A stretch of 64,000 nucleotides of DNA from Xylogone sp. PMI_703 (taxonomy: Eukaryota; Ascomycota; Leotiomycetes): positions 6,386,001 to 6,450,000 of the forward strand of contig JAJTUQ010000004.1 of NCBI GenBank assembly GCA_021399445.1. The letters are read 5' to 3'. A program made the position numbers and the translations under genes. How positions within the stretch are numbered: the first letter of the stretch is position 1; each line of letters starts with the position of its first letter. The notes below the pieces were generated by a model that worked only from the letters and a program-made list of their open reading frames with translations, was not told the DNA's origin and did no database searches. Below are positions 33,402 to 44,272 of the stretch, one piece after another.

Positions 33402-34150
33402 CCCCCTTTTGCACTTTTCTGTCAAAAAATAACATATTGCAATATAGAGACTAGTAGAAGATCAAGGTACCTTAACGAAAAACGAAGGAGAACAGTGAAA
33501 TCAGCGTTTGACGCCACTTGTGCATTTTGATCCATGAGCTACAGATCGTGCTGCTGGAATATTCGATATCTCATTCCATTTATTTTCATCACTGGAAGAA
33601 TAAATATATATGGAGTTCATAGAATTATACGGGTTTTTGTGTCTTCGAGATGAACGGTCCTTTTTTAAGAGATACCGAATAAGTTAGGATAACAATGGTA
33701 TGCATTTTGTACAGAAATTATATCTAAAATGCAACTTTAGTGGTTTATTAGTTATACTTGTTTGTGACATGATTTTCTGTGTACTGTCTATTTTCAACAA
33801 AAGCTTTTCTGAAGGTTGAGTGTAATTAGTGTCATACATGCGATATGTCTTGACATCTTTACAGCTACATCTATCCATCTGGTCTATATACAAGCTTTTG
33901 GTCTCCATATCGCGTAAGGATACTCTTCATTACCATTAGGAATCAAGTGGTCTACTGCTCCTGTATTAAGAAGTCTACGATGCTCATTAGTCTTATAATG
34001 GTCTCAAGCTCGTCTCTAAGGACTGTAGCTCGTGTTAACGTTATTTCTTAGTCTTAAGTATTATCTCTCTTATCACAAGGAGAGAGGGAAAGAAAAGAAG
34101 ATCAAAGAAACTCGAGAGGATATATTCTCAATAAACTTCCCCACACCTTC
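33402..34150. other. Intergenic region, AT-rich
   Basis: No recognisable gene or repeat; several poly-purine and TATATA tracts. Confidence 0.4.
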
Positions 34151-34450
34151 TTACCATGATTCAACGAGTACAAGAACCTTCACCCTCGCCCGATTCTAAA
34201 CGCTCTCGCATCAAGACACAGAACCTTGAAAATATCGGGTCCCCTCGTAATTCCCTCACCCACGACAGCCTCCATCTTATCAAACACTTCCAGGCAATTC
34301 TTCTGCAACTCTAGCACTAGCACCGGTGCCGGCGCGGTATCCAAGTTCCGGCCCCCATAGTTACTTACGTGTGATCGAATCCCCATAGTGTTGAACAATT
34401 CCATCGTTGAACTTAAGGCTCTTTCCCGGTGTCAATACTTCTCGTTCTTA
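34151..34450 (-). pseudogene. Fragment of an FMN-dependent alpha-hydroxyacid dehydrogenase (flavocytochrome b2/lactate oxidase family)
   Basis: A minus-strand frame (34404-34180) reads [20 protein letters not shown], a short spacer, then [20 protein letters not shown] and IGRG. These match the FMN-binding C-terminal blocks of the family: SNHGGRQLD, the Gly-rich DGGxRRGxDIxKALxLGA stretch and IGRP. Here the active-site His of SNHGG is Tyr and the DGG is EG. Only about 75 of the usual 370-500 residues remain; flanks on both sides fall out of frame. It is clearly a dead remnant. Confidence 0.7.
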
Positions 34451-35656
34451 GGCCAGGAAAGCTTTCTTCCATTTCTGCCAGTATTACCAGTGAATGCTAT
34501 TATAATAAATTATGTAGGACCGTTAGTAGGAGCAGTGATTCTTATCGCGATTAGGGACTAGGTAGTCTGAGGGAGGCACAGGTTTAAGGTTCCGAAGAGC
34601 TCTCTAAATCTGAATTAATGAATAAAATCCTAATTATACTTAAAGTGTTTGGTTCTACATGTTATGTTGTAAGAGCGTTGGGATTTTGAAACAGTGTTAG
34701 AGTAATGCACACTATAATACCTAAAACGGCTCCAGGACAACCTAGGTCTAAACCTACTTCTGTATTAGGCATACCGATACTAGAAATTGCGATTCTTGTA
34801 ACTTTCGCAGCATATAGAGCAGATGTGATTTGCTAGGTCGTATTTTCGTATTTCCCCTTCTTCCCTCTTTGTCGTTTGCTCCAGACTCTGTTGCTGGGGA
34901 GATTAGCGCTTAGCTCTCCGGCTTGGAGGGGTACAGCATTAGAGGGGCAGACCAACACCAAAGCTGTGAGAATCCCCATAGCAGTTTAGATGATGCTTGA
35001 CTTCCGATTGCTCCGCATCTACTAAGGATCATATCTTCAAGATAGCGCTATCTGTCTAAATGATACATCTGACATGTTCCACCGTCGGTAGCTTCTATTA
35101 ATCTCGTGTTCTTGTGGCTCGCGATCCGTCTCACCTGCCACAGCAGTGAGGGGTTTCATTATGAGCCGTTGTCAACTGTACTACTGTACCAACTTCGAAT
35201 AGCTACTGCATTTGTTCAGAGCTAGACACCGGGGTTCCTCTCACTTCGCGTCACTCGATTGGGCTCGTACAGCCAAAGCGTCTGGGGTTCAGGCTTGGGG
35301 ACCGTAAGCTGCAGCGCGTGTGGAGCACCGCTGTCCTCTCACAGGCGGAGTATTGAGGATTATATTGAGGACACCGTTTGCGCGTCACAACCTTATCGGC
35401 CCGTCTAGAATGTGTTTTGCGATCCGGAACCTGATGGCAGCAAAGACTAGTGAGCCACAATAATCAAATTCGTACAAGGAGTTGTGTCCTCTGGATCGAG
35501 CATATTTGTATAGGAGCTTCTCGCAAAAAGAGACTTTTGGTTCCTGTTAGTTCGACCTGACGTTCTTTCGGGGAGGTTAATTTTGTAGAGCTTCACTAGC
35601 ACTGGGGTAACTATGGTGTTACGGTCAATTCTCAATGGCTGTGCCATTCTAATAAA
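34451..35656. other. Intergenic region upstream of the P450
   Basis: About 1.2 kb without a recognised gene. A 77-codon minus-strand frame (35680-35447) starts with ATG but has no recognisable family. The missing first exon of the P450 might lie here. Confidence 0.4.
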
Positions 35657-37206
35657 CTCAGTTAGTTTCTCAAAATCCATTTTTTAATTGCTCGGATTTG
35701 GAAGCTAATCTCATTACCAAAAAGTGGTTCATCTTTCTTGTGGTTCGAGCAATATACAGAGTTACTTTCCATCCTCTTGCCAAGTTCCCCGGTCCAAAAT
35801 TCCGCGCCATCTCTACTATCCCGCATGCTTGGTCAACAATATCGGGCAACTTGCCTCACGACCTTTCAAAACTTCACATGGACTATGGAGACATCGTGCG
35901 CTTTGAACCTAACAGCCTCACAGTCATCACACCAGAAGCTTGGAACGATATTTATGGACACGCGAGAGCTAGGACGAATCCTAAAGTAGGCTATGGCTCG
36001 CCTGCGCCGGGAGTCCACAGTATCGTAACCGCACCCGATGCTGAGACTCATGCCAGGCAGAGAAAAGTACTGTCCCATGCATTTTCCGACAGGGCGCTGA
36101 AAGACCAGGAGAGCTTTGTGCACCAGTACCTCAATATGCTGATTACAAAGCTGCGCGAACGAGCTAGCAGACCGGATACGGCCGTTGTGAACTTGGTACA
36201 ATGGTTTGACTGGACAGCCTTTGATATCATCGGCGATCTTTCTTTTGGCGAGCCGTTTGACTGCCTGAAAAACTCGTCCTATCATTTCTGGGTTGACACG
36301 ATTCTCCAAGTTGTCGTAGCTGTGTCCTTCATCACTGCTGCAAAAATGTATAGTCCCCTCGATCAGATGTTAATGATGCTGGCCCCAAAAAAAGCTATGG
36401 AAGTTCGAGACACACATACTGCTATGAGCAAGGAGAAAGTCCATCGTCGGATTGAACTTGATGTTGACAGAAAGGATTTCTGGAGCTACATTCTTGCGCG
36501 AAAGGACGAAGGGGTTGGGATGAGCACACATGAGATGGAGGTTAATGCTGCCACACTCATCATAGCCGGAAGTGAGACTATTTCTACAACTTGTTCGGGA
36601 GTATGCTACCATCTGTGCAAAAATCCGGCACTAATGAAACAGCTATCCGATGAAATTAGAGGGACATTCCAAAGCGAGGATGAGATTAATATGACAAGTG
36701 TGCAACAACTCAAGTATCTCCACGCTTACTTAATGGAAGGAATGCGTCTCTTTCCACCTGCACCCGCCGGAGCGCCGCGACTTACTCCGCCCGAAGGTGA
36801 AACAATCGGAGAGTATTTTGTCCCTGGAAACGTGAGTCTTACAACTCTTCTCATAATCTAGGAAGCGCTAACCAAAACTCAGACTACCGTGATGATCTCT
36901 CAGCTAGCAGCATATGTCAACCCCAAGAACTTCGTCGACCCGCTTAAGTACGCTCCAGAACGTTGGTTAGGTGATTCGAAATACGATGCGGATATTAAAG
37001 ACGTGTTTAAGCCTTTCTCCGTCGGACCAAGGAATTGTATTGGCAAGAATCTGGCGTGGATGGAGACCAAGATGATCATGGCGAATATGATCTGGAATTT
37101 CGACATGGAGCTACAGGATGATGATTTTAATACGGAGAAACAGAAGATGCATGTGCTGTGGCAGAAACCTCCCCTGATGGTTAGGCTGAGTAAGAGGAAG
37201 TTTTAG
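35657..37206 (+). CDS. Cytochrome P450 monooxygenase, 5' end unresolved
   Basis: Exons about 35657-36831 and 36883-37206, joined phase 0 (PGN|TTVMISQ). The proline hinge follows a short hydrophobic stretch (FHPLAKFPGPKF), the I-helix motif is AGSETIST, ExxR is EGMR, the PERW region is YAPERWLGD, and the haem loop is FSVGPRNCIG with the Cys ligand. It resembles CYP65/trichothecene-type oxygenases used in secondary metabolism. About 500 residues are expected; this frame gives about 500, but has no ATG before residue M of MDYGDIV (35878). The frame opens after a stop just before 35657, and the membrane anchor seems short. Either a small upstream exon was missed or the gene lost its start. No other pathway gene adjoins it. 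Confidence 0.8.
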
Positions 37207-37573
37207 AGTCCCGAGTATTAGGGAATGGCTCGTTATGGATGGTAGCTCAAATATGGACAACGCTCACACGGAAGACGACTACATGTATATAAGAAGTAAG
37301 AGGCGGCTTTATGGAAACGGTTCAAAGACAAGAAGAGAAACCACGACACTTTACTACCAAGGATTTACTATCTTTGATATTCGCTATAGAAGTCGTCGGA
37401 AGAAGGGCATGTTCGGCAATCTGTATAGGATATTCAAATCCCATTCGATTAGGCAAAGATAAATCTCTCTACATCTCGCACTCTTTCACATGGCACCGCA
37501 GTACACACGATATATAGATTTCCCAGGATAAAAATTCAGATAACTCCTGTATTTACTCAGACTACATCCTAGT
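37207..37573. other. Convergent 3' region between P450 and permease
   Basis: No gene recognised. The two neighbouring genes converge here, so it should hold both 3' UTRs. Confidence 0.4.
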
Positions 37574-39229
37574 TTAAGCAATCCAGAACCAGATTCTTTC
37601 CAAGAAATTCCTCGGCTTAGGCTCTTCCCACAACGCCTCCAGTCGATCGATTTCCTCCTTCCCAGACCAAAGGTCCATATCCTGTAGCTTAACAAACTTC
37701 GTCTTATACACGATCTTGTACCCTAAGAACAAGCCTAAAAAGATAGGGATATCGATATACGGGGGAATAAACGACTTGGCACTAAACCTGCCAGGGAAAA
37801 AGCAGTCGAATCCGTTGAAGAATGCAACTATGAGACAGAAGCAAAGTGAGAAGTATGCGAGAAAAGGCTGGAATGGCACGCGGAAAGGCAACGAGGAGCG
37901 CGGAATTCCGTGGTACTTCATCCCTTGGTGGAAGCGGATATATGTAACGCTGATAGATGCCCACACGATCAACGTCGAGACAGCGCTGAGGTTGCTGATC
38001 CAGAAGAAGACCTCGGATGAGCTGTTGCTGACGTTAAGGTAGACGAGGCAACTCAATGCGGTAGTAACAGCTACACAGCCATATGGGACACCAAACTTCT
38101 CGTAGGTTAGGAAACGCGGTGCTTTCCCATCCAGGGCAGTAGCGTAGAGCACTCGAGATGAAGCGTAAAAGAATGAGTTACCAGCAGACCAGGCTGAGGT
38201 TAAAACCACGGCGTTGATGACTGATGGAAGACCTTTAATACCACCATTGGCAATCGCCACAACAAAGGGACTTGCAGCAACTCCAGGCGCTCCAGCCTTA
38301 ATAGCGTTTAGTAAGCGGCTATCCTTCGAAGAGACACACATTCCAATCAACAGAATACTCAGGACGTAGAAAATCGCAATACGCCAGAACACCCTACGCA
38401 CAGCCTTGGGAACATTCCTGCGCGGGTTCTCCGTCTCTCCTGCGGCAACCACCACCATTTCACTTCCACCGTAGCTGAAGGTAGCATTGATAAACACCTT
38501 CCAAAACGCAAGGAACCGTCCCAATGCTCCCGTTTCTAGATATTCATTCATCGGCCCCGGATTATTCCAGTAGCGGAACCCAATTCGATCATGATTCGGC
38601 GCTCCGCCGAGGTCAATGATGAACATGAGCAGGATAAGCCCAAGGATGGTAGTCAACTTGATCGCTCCGAAGACGAACTCCGTCTCGCCGTAGAACCTCA
38701 CCGGCAAGCAATTAATGACCACCATCGGGACGAACAAGACCGTGATCCAGACCGCAACCGGGACGGTATTATGCCAGAAATCAATCACGATGGAAGCCGC
38801 GCTGATCTCAATCGGCACGCCAATGGCGAATTGATACCAGTAGTTCCACCCCAGCGTGAATCCCAGCGCTTCATCCACGAACCGCGCAGCATACACAGGG
38901 ACAGCTCCAGGCAGCGGAAGCCAGGTCGCCATCTCACCCATGCTGTTGATAACGGCGTACAGATTGAACCCCGTCACGGCGTAGGATATCAGCGCCGACA
39001 GTGGCCCTGCAAGAGAGAGGACCTGCCCGCTGCCGACAAAGAGACCGGTGCCAATGGCGCCGGATAGGGCTAAGAACTGGACATGGCGAGCCTTGAGACC
39101 ACGCTTCAGCGTGCCGATGTTCTTGTTCTCGGCCTCGGCGTACTTGATGGCGTCAATGTCGACGTCTTGAACGCCGGCCTTATTCGTCTCGGGGGCCTTG
39201 GCCTCGATGTCGCGTGTGCCGAGCTCCAT
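37574..39229 (-). CDS. Amino-acid permease, APC/YAT family
   Basis: An intronless frame of 551 residues from the ATG at 39229; the frame extends further upstream but without ATG. It has the N-terminal family signature NIGTLKRGLKARHVQFLALS and then GAIGTGLFVGSG, about twelve hydrophobic segments, the sequence SYGGSEMVVVAAGE in the substrate region, and a cytosolic C-tail ending NFLERIWFWIA. Fungal YAT permeases import amino acids with protons at the plasma membrane. The sequence looks closer to general or proline-type permeases than to basic-amino-acid ones, but specificity is not readable. The gene is intact and convergent with the P450. Expression under nitrogen limitation is likely for the family, though no clean double GATA site was found. 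Confidence 0.92.
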   Translation of the reverse strand: MELGTRDIEAKAPETNKAGVQDVDIDAIKYAEAENKNIGTLKRGLKARHVQFLALSGAIGTGLFVGSGQVLSLAGPLSALISYAVTGFNLYAVINSMGEMATWLPLPGAVPVYAARFVDEALGFTLGWNYWYQFAIGVPIEISAASIVIDFWHNTVPVAVWITVLFVPMVVINCLPVRFYGETEFVFGAIKLTTILGLILLMFIIDLGGAPNHDRIGFRYWNNPGPMNEYLETGALGRFLAFWKVFINATFSYGGSEMVVVAAGETENPRRNVPKAVRRVFWRIAIFYVLSILLIGMCVSSKDSRLLNAIKAGAPGVAASPFVVAIANGGIKGLPSVINAVVLTSAWSAGNSFFYASSRVLYATALDGKAPRFLTYEKFGVPYGCVAVTTALSCLVYLNVSNSSSEVFFWISNLSAVSTLIVWASISVTYIRFHQGMKYHGIPRSSLPFRVPFQPFLAYFSLCFCLIVAFFNGFDCFFPGRFSAKSFIPPYIDIPIFLGLFLGYKIVYKTKFVKLQDMDLWSGKEEIDRLEALWEEPKPRNFLERIWFWIA

Positions 39230-40939
39230 GGCGAGAAGCTGGCTTGGGGAAAGCAATCAATATGTGAAATTTGGGATTGCTTGTTTTTTATTTTCCGGAG
39301 AAAGCTGCAGCTGCTTGCTGGGGGTCTAGGATCCCTTTTATGTATGCATGGTTTATGGTTTATTATTTGCTAGTACAGTGTGCAGCACGTAGGCCAGGTC
39401 CATCCTGCTGGGAAACCGGCAATTTGGTAGTGCTGACGCCCACATGGGAGACTCGTGAGCTGGCTCAATCCAAAGTGGGAGAAGGACATTATTGAGGGAA
39501 ACCACAAATGATACGCTCATAAGGACACCGCTGAGCCGTCCGCCAGAAAGGAGATGACCGGGAGAATACCGGGAGAATATATCTCGGTGATCCTTTCTCT
39601 TTTCAGTAATAGGTTTGGCCGTTGTTTTCTGCCGAGTAACTATGCTCCAAAGGTGGGGAGGGAGAATGAACCACGGCCAACTCTGGTTTACGCTACGAAA
39701 GTGGGATAAATGAAGGCCGGGTAGTCTCATCACTGGTGAGATGAAGCAAGCCAAGAATATCTTGCTTCCCCGAGGGAAACTCTGGCCATGTGCGATGGAA
39801 ACTGGAAATGCAAAGGTTGCAATCTGGATGTCAACAGCTGGGCGAAATTAAGCTAACTTCGAACTTCGATATGCATGCACGTTTAACTGAGGCTAGCAAG
39901 TGCACCAAAAACCCTTTACGCATATCATCTACAGTACCATCATCATAAGATAAACCACCTAGAAAAATCAGTAAATTCTCAAACATCTCACAAACACCTA
40001 CATTATCAACTCCCTCCGCGGTCTAGCCAACCGAGATTCTCTCCACGAACTACACACCATGACAACGCCAAACTCCAAGAAGGCAAGGCGTCAAGCCAAC
40101 CAGCCCACTCCTGTGTTATACAAAAGCTAACCCAACAGTCTATCCGTCTATCCTACGGCACTTCGGTCCTCTAAAACAGTGACGTTTCCTTCCCCACTAT
40201 TTGTCCGATATCAGACTCTCCATGATTAGCTTTTGAATAATGTAATGTACTGTAAAACTGAAACCGATGCCGAAGAATCCACATACCTACTTACTGTAGA
40301 GTACCTCCGTAAATCTTAGGGAAATTACAATTTGCAAAGAAAGAGACTCGCTCTGCAAGGCCAAGATCAGTTTGATAATGGGAACGTGCTGCACTGCTTA
40401 GAAATGTAACCACATCCAAGTACTTTGACCATAGGCATGAGCGGAGCCGTAGAACAAGCGTCGAATCATTCAAGTCGGAGTTCAAAGAGAGGGATTGGTT
40501 CGTTCAATTGGTCCCCCGTAAATCAAGATCGACTGCCTTCCCCACCGCCAACGGTGACCGTCTTGGGAATCTACCCGATTTGACGCATAATCTAAAGTGA
40601 ATGGCAAAGCCAAAGACGCGCACTAAAAGGATCGACGATATGTATAATATATGGTTCTATTATTCATCTAATAAAAACACTAATGGGATATATACATGGA
40701 GGGCAACTCTAAAGGACATCTACCCTGAACTCCGACCAGAAAAAGATTATGCTCATACCGTCCCATGCAATCTTAGGGCCATGACCATACTGTAGACTAA
40801 AACATAACCAAAGGCATATTACGAACATCAAAAGAGTTTCGTATCACAAATCAAAAGAAGTTAAAGGTAAGACGGCACTAGATGGCCGTAAAATTTCCAT
40901 TCTTCCCTCAAACAGTCTGAGACCAACCCCCCCGGTATT
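39230..40939. other. Intergenic region upstream of the permease
   Basis: The left 500 bp is the probable permease promoter, with a direct repeat CCGGGAGAATA (twice near 39558-39580). The rest shows no recognisable gene; a 64-codon frame at 40601-40795 is unrecognised. Confidence 0.4.
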
Positions 40940-41735
40940 CCTCTGCGAATTCGCCGGTCTACCTCTCCACAGCGCGATTGCTGTTCCTCCGGCTTCCCGT
41001 CTGGCTCCGGACCTTGGTGTCCCGGACGGAGCGGGCGTAAGAGCTGGCTCTCGAGTAGGGGATTCGAGAGGGTATCACCGTCGTGAGGGTAAGCTTCCTT
41101 CTCGTGCTGGAGTTACTAGGCGAAGGGAGAACGCTTCCGAAGGACCGGGCCTTTCCAGTAGTTCACGTAGACGACGATGATCAGCAGGAAGGAGATGTGG
41201 ACTAGGGAGGCATGTTAGTAAAGGTGTTATGCAGATAAAGACAAGGCTGAACCCATAGAGGATCATTGAGGCATACATTAGAGGGTTACTTCCGATATTC
41301 GTGAAGAAAGGCGTTTCAGGGGTAGTCAGGACACTAGCAAGGAAGTCTCGAGATTATCCATTGCCATCCGTTGCCGATGTAGAGTATGGCCCATAGGCGC
41401 AGATCATGTAGTCGATGGTCGCCATGTAGATGGCGTAGTTATTCGTATCGGGTTGAACCGCGTTATTAGAAAGTGGGATGAGTCGAAGCGGATGGTTGAA
41501 GTGTTGAAAGTGAAGGTTTTGAGGTGGGAAAGTATGGTAAAAATATGGCTAAAGGCAGGCCGCTGACGATTGGGAAGAGTTTGCTAAAGCCCTCGTAATA
41601 CCGCTCTCCCCCACTTCGGCAATAACTTCGAATACTGACCGAATGGATCAATATTCTCAAGCTTGAAGCTCTACAGTGAACAGCTGTGGCATGTCGTTCA
41701 ACTGATAGAGTTTCCTGAACCGTAGGAGCGAACAA
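40940..41735 (-). pseudogene. Decayed DHA1-type MFS drug:H+ antiporter, C-terminal part
   Basis: On the minus strand the sequence reads NNYAIYMATIDYMICAYGPY, STSATDGNG, stop (41356-41354, where the family has Trp), SRDFLASVLTTPETPFFTNI and GSNPLMYASMILYGFS. After a probable intron come HISFLLIIVVYVNYWKGPVL and RKRSPFA, then two adjacent stops TAG TAA (41118-41113), then LQHEKEAYPHDGDTLSNPLL. Families such as the fluconazole-resistance DHA1 transporters have GGNGWARDFLAG and RKRSPFAQQL here, so Trp became TAA and Gln-Gln became TAG-TAA. The N-terminal two thirds of the protein is missing or unrecognisable. Dead gene. Confidence 0.65.
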
Positions 41736-43032
41736 ATCGAGTATCTGATCTGTACATCTATCTAGTAATCATAATCTATTACGAAGTCTAAGAGCTCTCA
41801 CAGAGACCAAGAACTAATTACTTCTAATATGTCACTATAGAAGCCATATCACAAAGTCTTTCCAAATATAAAGACAAGCAGGGTTCGTGGTAGCTAGTAT
41901 GTGCTTATATGTAGTAAAGTACAGTCTTGAGTTATAAAGACAACTACAGGAACAGACTATTATGCCTGAATCCATGCTAATACGGTGATTATATACCTAC
42001 AACGCATAAAGATGACAATACACTGGTGTAACGTTAAAGTGATTATTAATCCAAAATAAACTCTATAACGTAAAAGTTTAGCCTACTACTTACTTATCCC
42101 ATAGGAGAGCCAGTGGCTGAAATTCCCCTTCCTGCCGAATTATTCGACGAGGAGGGCCAGATCGATGCCATGATACGTACGTAGTGTCTCTTGATCCGTA
42201 GAACATCTCTACCTGAGAAGGTACGGATGCAATGTCTACGACGAGTCATCCTCACCTAGCCTCATAAATCATACTGCGTTGTTCGCAAGAGTGAAGTACG
42301 CCTTACACGGTTTCTGGCTGCTTGCTGCATTGCGGGATTTCTAGATTTGACTGGTAGAATCGTTCGCTTACAGTATATAGAAGTAGACGGCGGTATAATT
42401 CATCAACAGGTTGTCTCTATATAAGCAAAGCATGTGTTGCTCTTGTTTATCAGTTGTTCAAAATGAATGGCAAGACTCAACATGTTTGTATATCTTCAGA
42501 GCTATGACTTCACTATTGGTAACTAATTTTTCTCTATATCTGCATGAGTTCCAGAGTAACAAAGAAGGTGATGCTGTACTGAGGCACTGAGTTACTTGCT
42601 TAAAAGGTCATTATAGATGGCAATAACAAAGAGCAACCTCTTTGTGGTATAACAGGCCCGATAACTTCAGACCTGCCTTATTATCCTCCATTATATCTAT
42701 GGGCAACTTTGACTCATCTCGAAACAAAAGTACTTTGTACCTTGAATAAATATCTCCATCGTCACGTAAAGTTTCAGTGATAGGTGGCCTGATATATTAC
42801 GAGGCCACTAGAAACCTGTCATCCATGCGCATCACTCATTTGGTACAGTAAATAGAAACTTTACATTTAATTTAAGAGGGATTTTTGATGCATTCTCTGC
42901 TCATTACACTTAAGCCTCATTTCCACATACTTGATTGTTCTAAGTATTTTATCTTAATCACGTGATTTTGGAGGGACCGCTACATTATGATACAAGAGAG
43001 TTTACAAGAGAGCATTAGTGACTTAATCCATT
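41736..43032. other. AT-rich gene-poor interval
   Basis: No intact gene. A short coding-like relic near 42104-42186 reads EPVAEIPLPAELFDEEGQID before a stop, with no identifiable family. The remainder is AT-rich. Confidence 0.35.
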
Positions 43033-43995
43033 TTATCTTCTTGGTGTGGGAACTGGAGGGTTGAGTATAGATTCTGTGACAGGAAAATTTGCACCTGGGT
43101 CTGAAGCAAGGCAGTCAAAGCCCACTTGCTTGATGGATACCAGGAGAGGGACAGTATTTCCAGCAACGTGGAAGAGACTACCTCCACAAAATGGATTAGC
43201 ACTGACTGCAACCAGAATGTGGTCCATTAGATCTGTTAATGCAATTTGCGTCGGTGGAGGGGAACTAGAAAATATGAAAGGTTAGTGCATGCTCGGTAAA
43301 GACTATATAAGCTCCCACGGGAAAATTCCAACTTACAGAGGATCCCCAAAGCCTTCATCGTAGCCGATACTGATCTGGCAGTTATCGGAAGTATAATAAT
43401 CACACCAAACATCCGTATCCGTTCCCGTAATGTCCCCAGAAAAGCAACTGGAGGAACTTGGCACCCTAGCTGTAGGACTAGTGCCAATCATGTCCCTCGC
43501 AGCTTCGCAGTCAGACAAATTGGGTCTCCCTAGAGGGCAAGAAGCAGCAGCCGAGGTGGTAGACGGCGAGTAAGTGGACGATGTGCGAGTAGATGGAGGT
43601 GCTGCAGTTGTAGCAGGAGCTGCTGTCAATGCTGAGGCTCCAACTGCCGAGATCGTAGGAACGACCGGAAGGCCATTACAGGAAGGGTCAGTTGGTTCTG
43701 GTTCGCCACTAGGTGGAGGAGGAGGAACATGAGGCAAGAATTCACCTAAGTAACATAATTTATCAGCGACTCAACGTCACATCCAGCTATTCCACAACTT
43801 TCGTCACAGCCGAAGAGGGCGCAGGCAACGACACCACACCCAACAACACCACTCACGCAAGAACATGGGCCAGGATCTGGCGGAGAGCCGGTTGTATAAG
43901 CAATAAGTGGTGGCACCTCCGAAAAGCTGATTGAATAAGTTGGCAGGGGGTAATTGTTATGATATGAGAGCTCTGCCCAAAGGTTGCACTCTAGG
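43033..43995 (-). pseudogene. Truncated secreted Cys/Pro-rich protein, like the C-terminus of a subgroup C chitinase
   Basis: The minus strand carries a coding stretch beginning about 43995: CNLWAELSYHNNYPLPT, SEVPPLIAYTTGSPPDPG, then a Cys-rich run (CSCVSGVVGCGVVACALFGC). After an unclear junction near 43745-43790 comes PHVPPPPPSGEPEPTDPSCN, a Thr/Ser-rich linker, DCEAARDMIG and DVWCDYYTSDNCQISIGYDE. The intron 43336-43265 (GTAAGT...TAG) is followed by LVAVSANPFCGG and KQVGFDCLAS, ending at TAA 43033. The order of Val-Pro-Pro segment, Cys repeats and C-terminal DC...C...C module resembles large fungal GH18 subgroup C chitinases. No GH18 catalytic domain lies upstream, so it is 5'-truncated. 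The family call is tentative. Confidence 0.4.
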
Positions 43996-44272
43996 TAATA
44001 TCAGAACATCCCGAGGTTGTAGACTGGCTGGGAAGAATTACGGGGGTTATTGGCTGGTTGGGAGATGTGGTGGTTATACTACCATGCGTAATTTTCAATT
44101 GGCTAGCGTATATGGAGTATGCTACTTGGGACCATAGGCTCAGGCGCTGCTTTACGATTAGTTTGTTACATACGGAGATAGGCAACGTTTGGTTGATCTA
44201 TTAAGTCTGAAGCATCTAAAACCGAGAGTTAAAATTACAAAGCCCTTGTAATACACCATTGTAAACAGAAAT

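Noticed and set aside
38591..39067. 158-codon plus-strand frame opposite the permease
   Set aside because: Antisense shadow of the amino-acid permease; composition is the complement of hydrophobic codons.
42104..42186. Coding-like relic reading EPVAEIPLPAELFDEEGQID
   Set aside because: About 27 codons only; no family could be named and flanks are non-coding.
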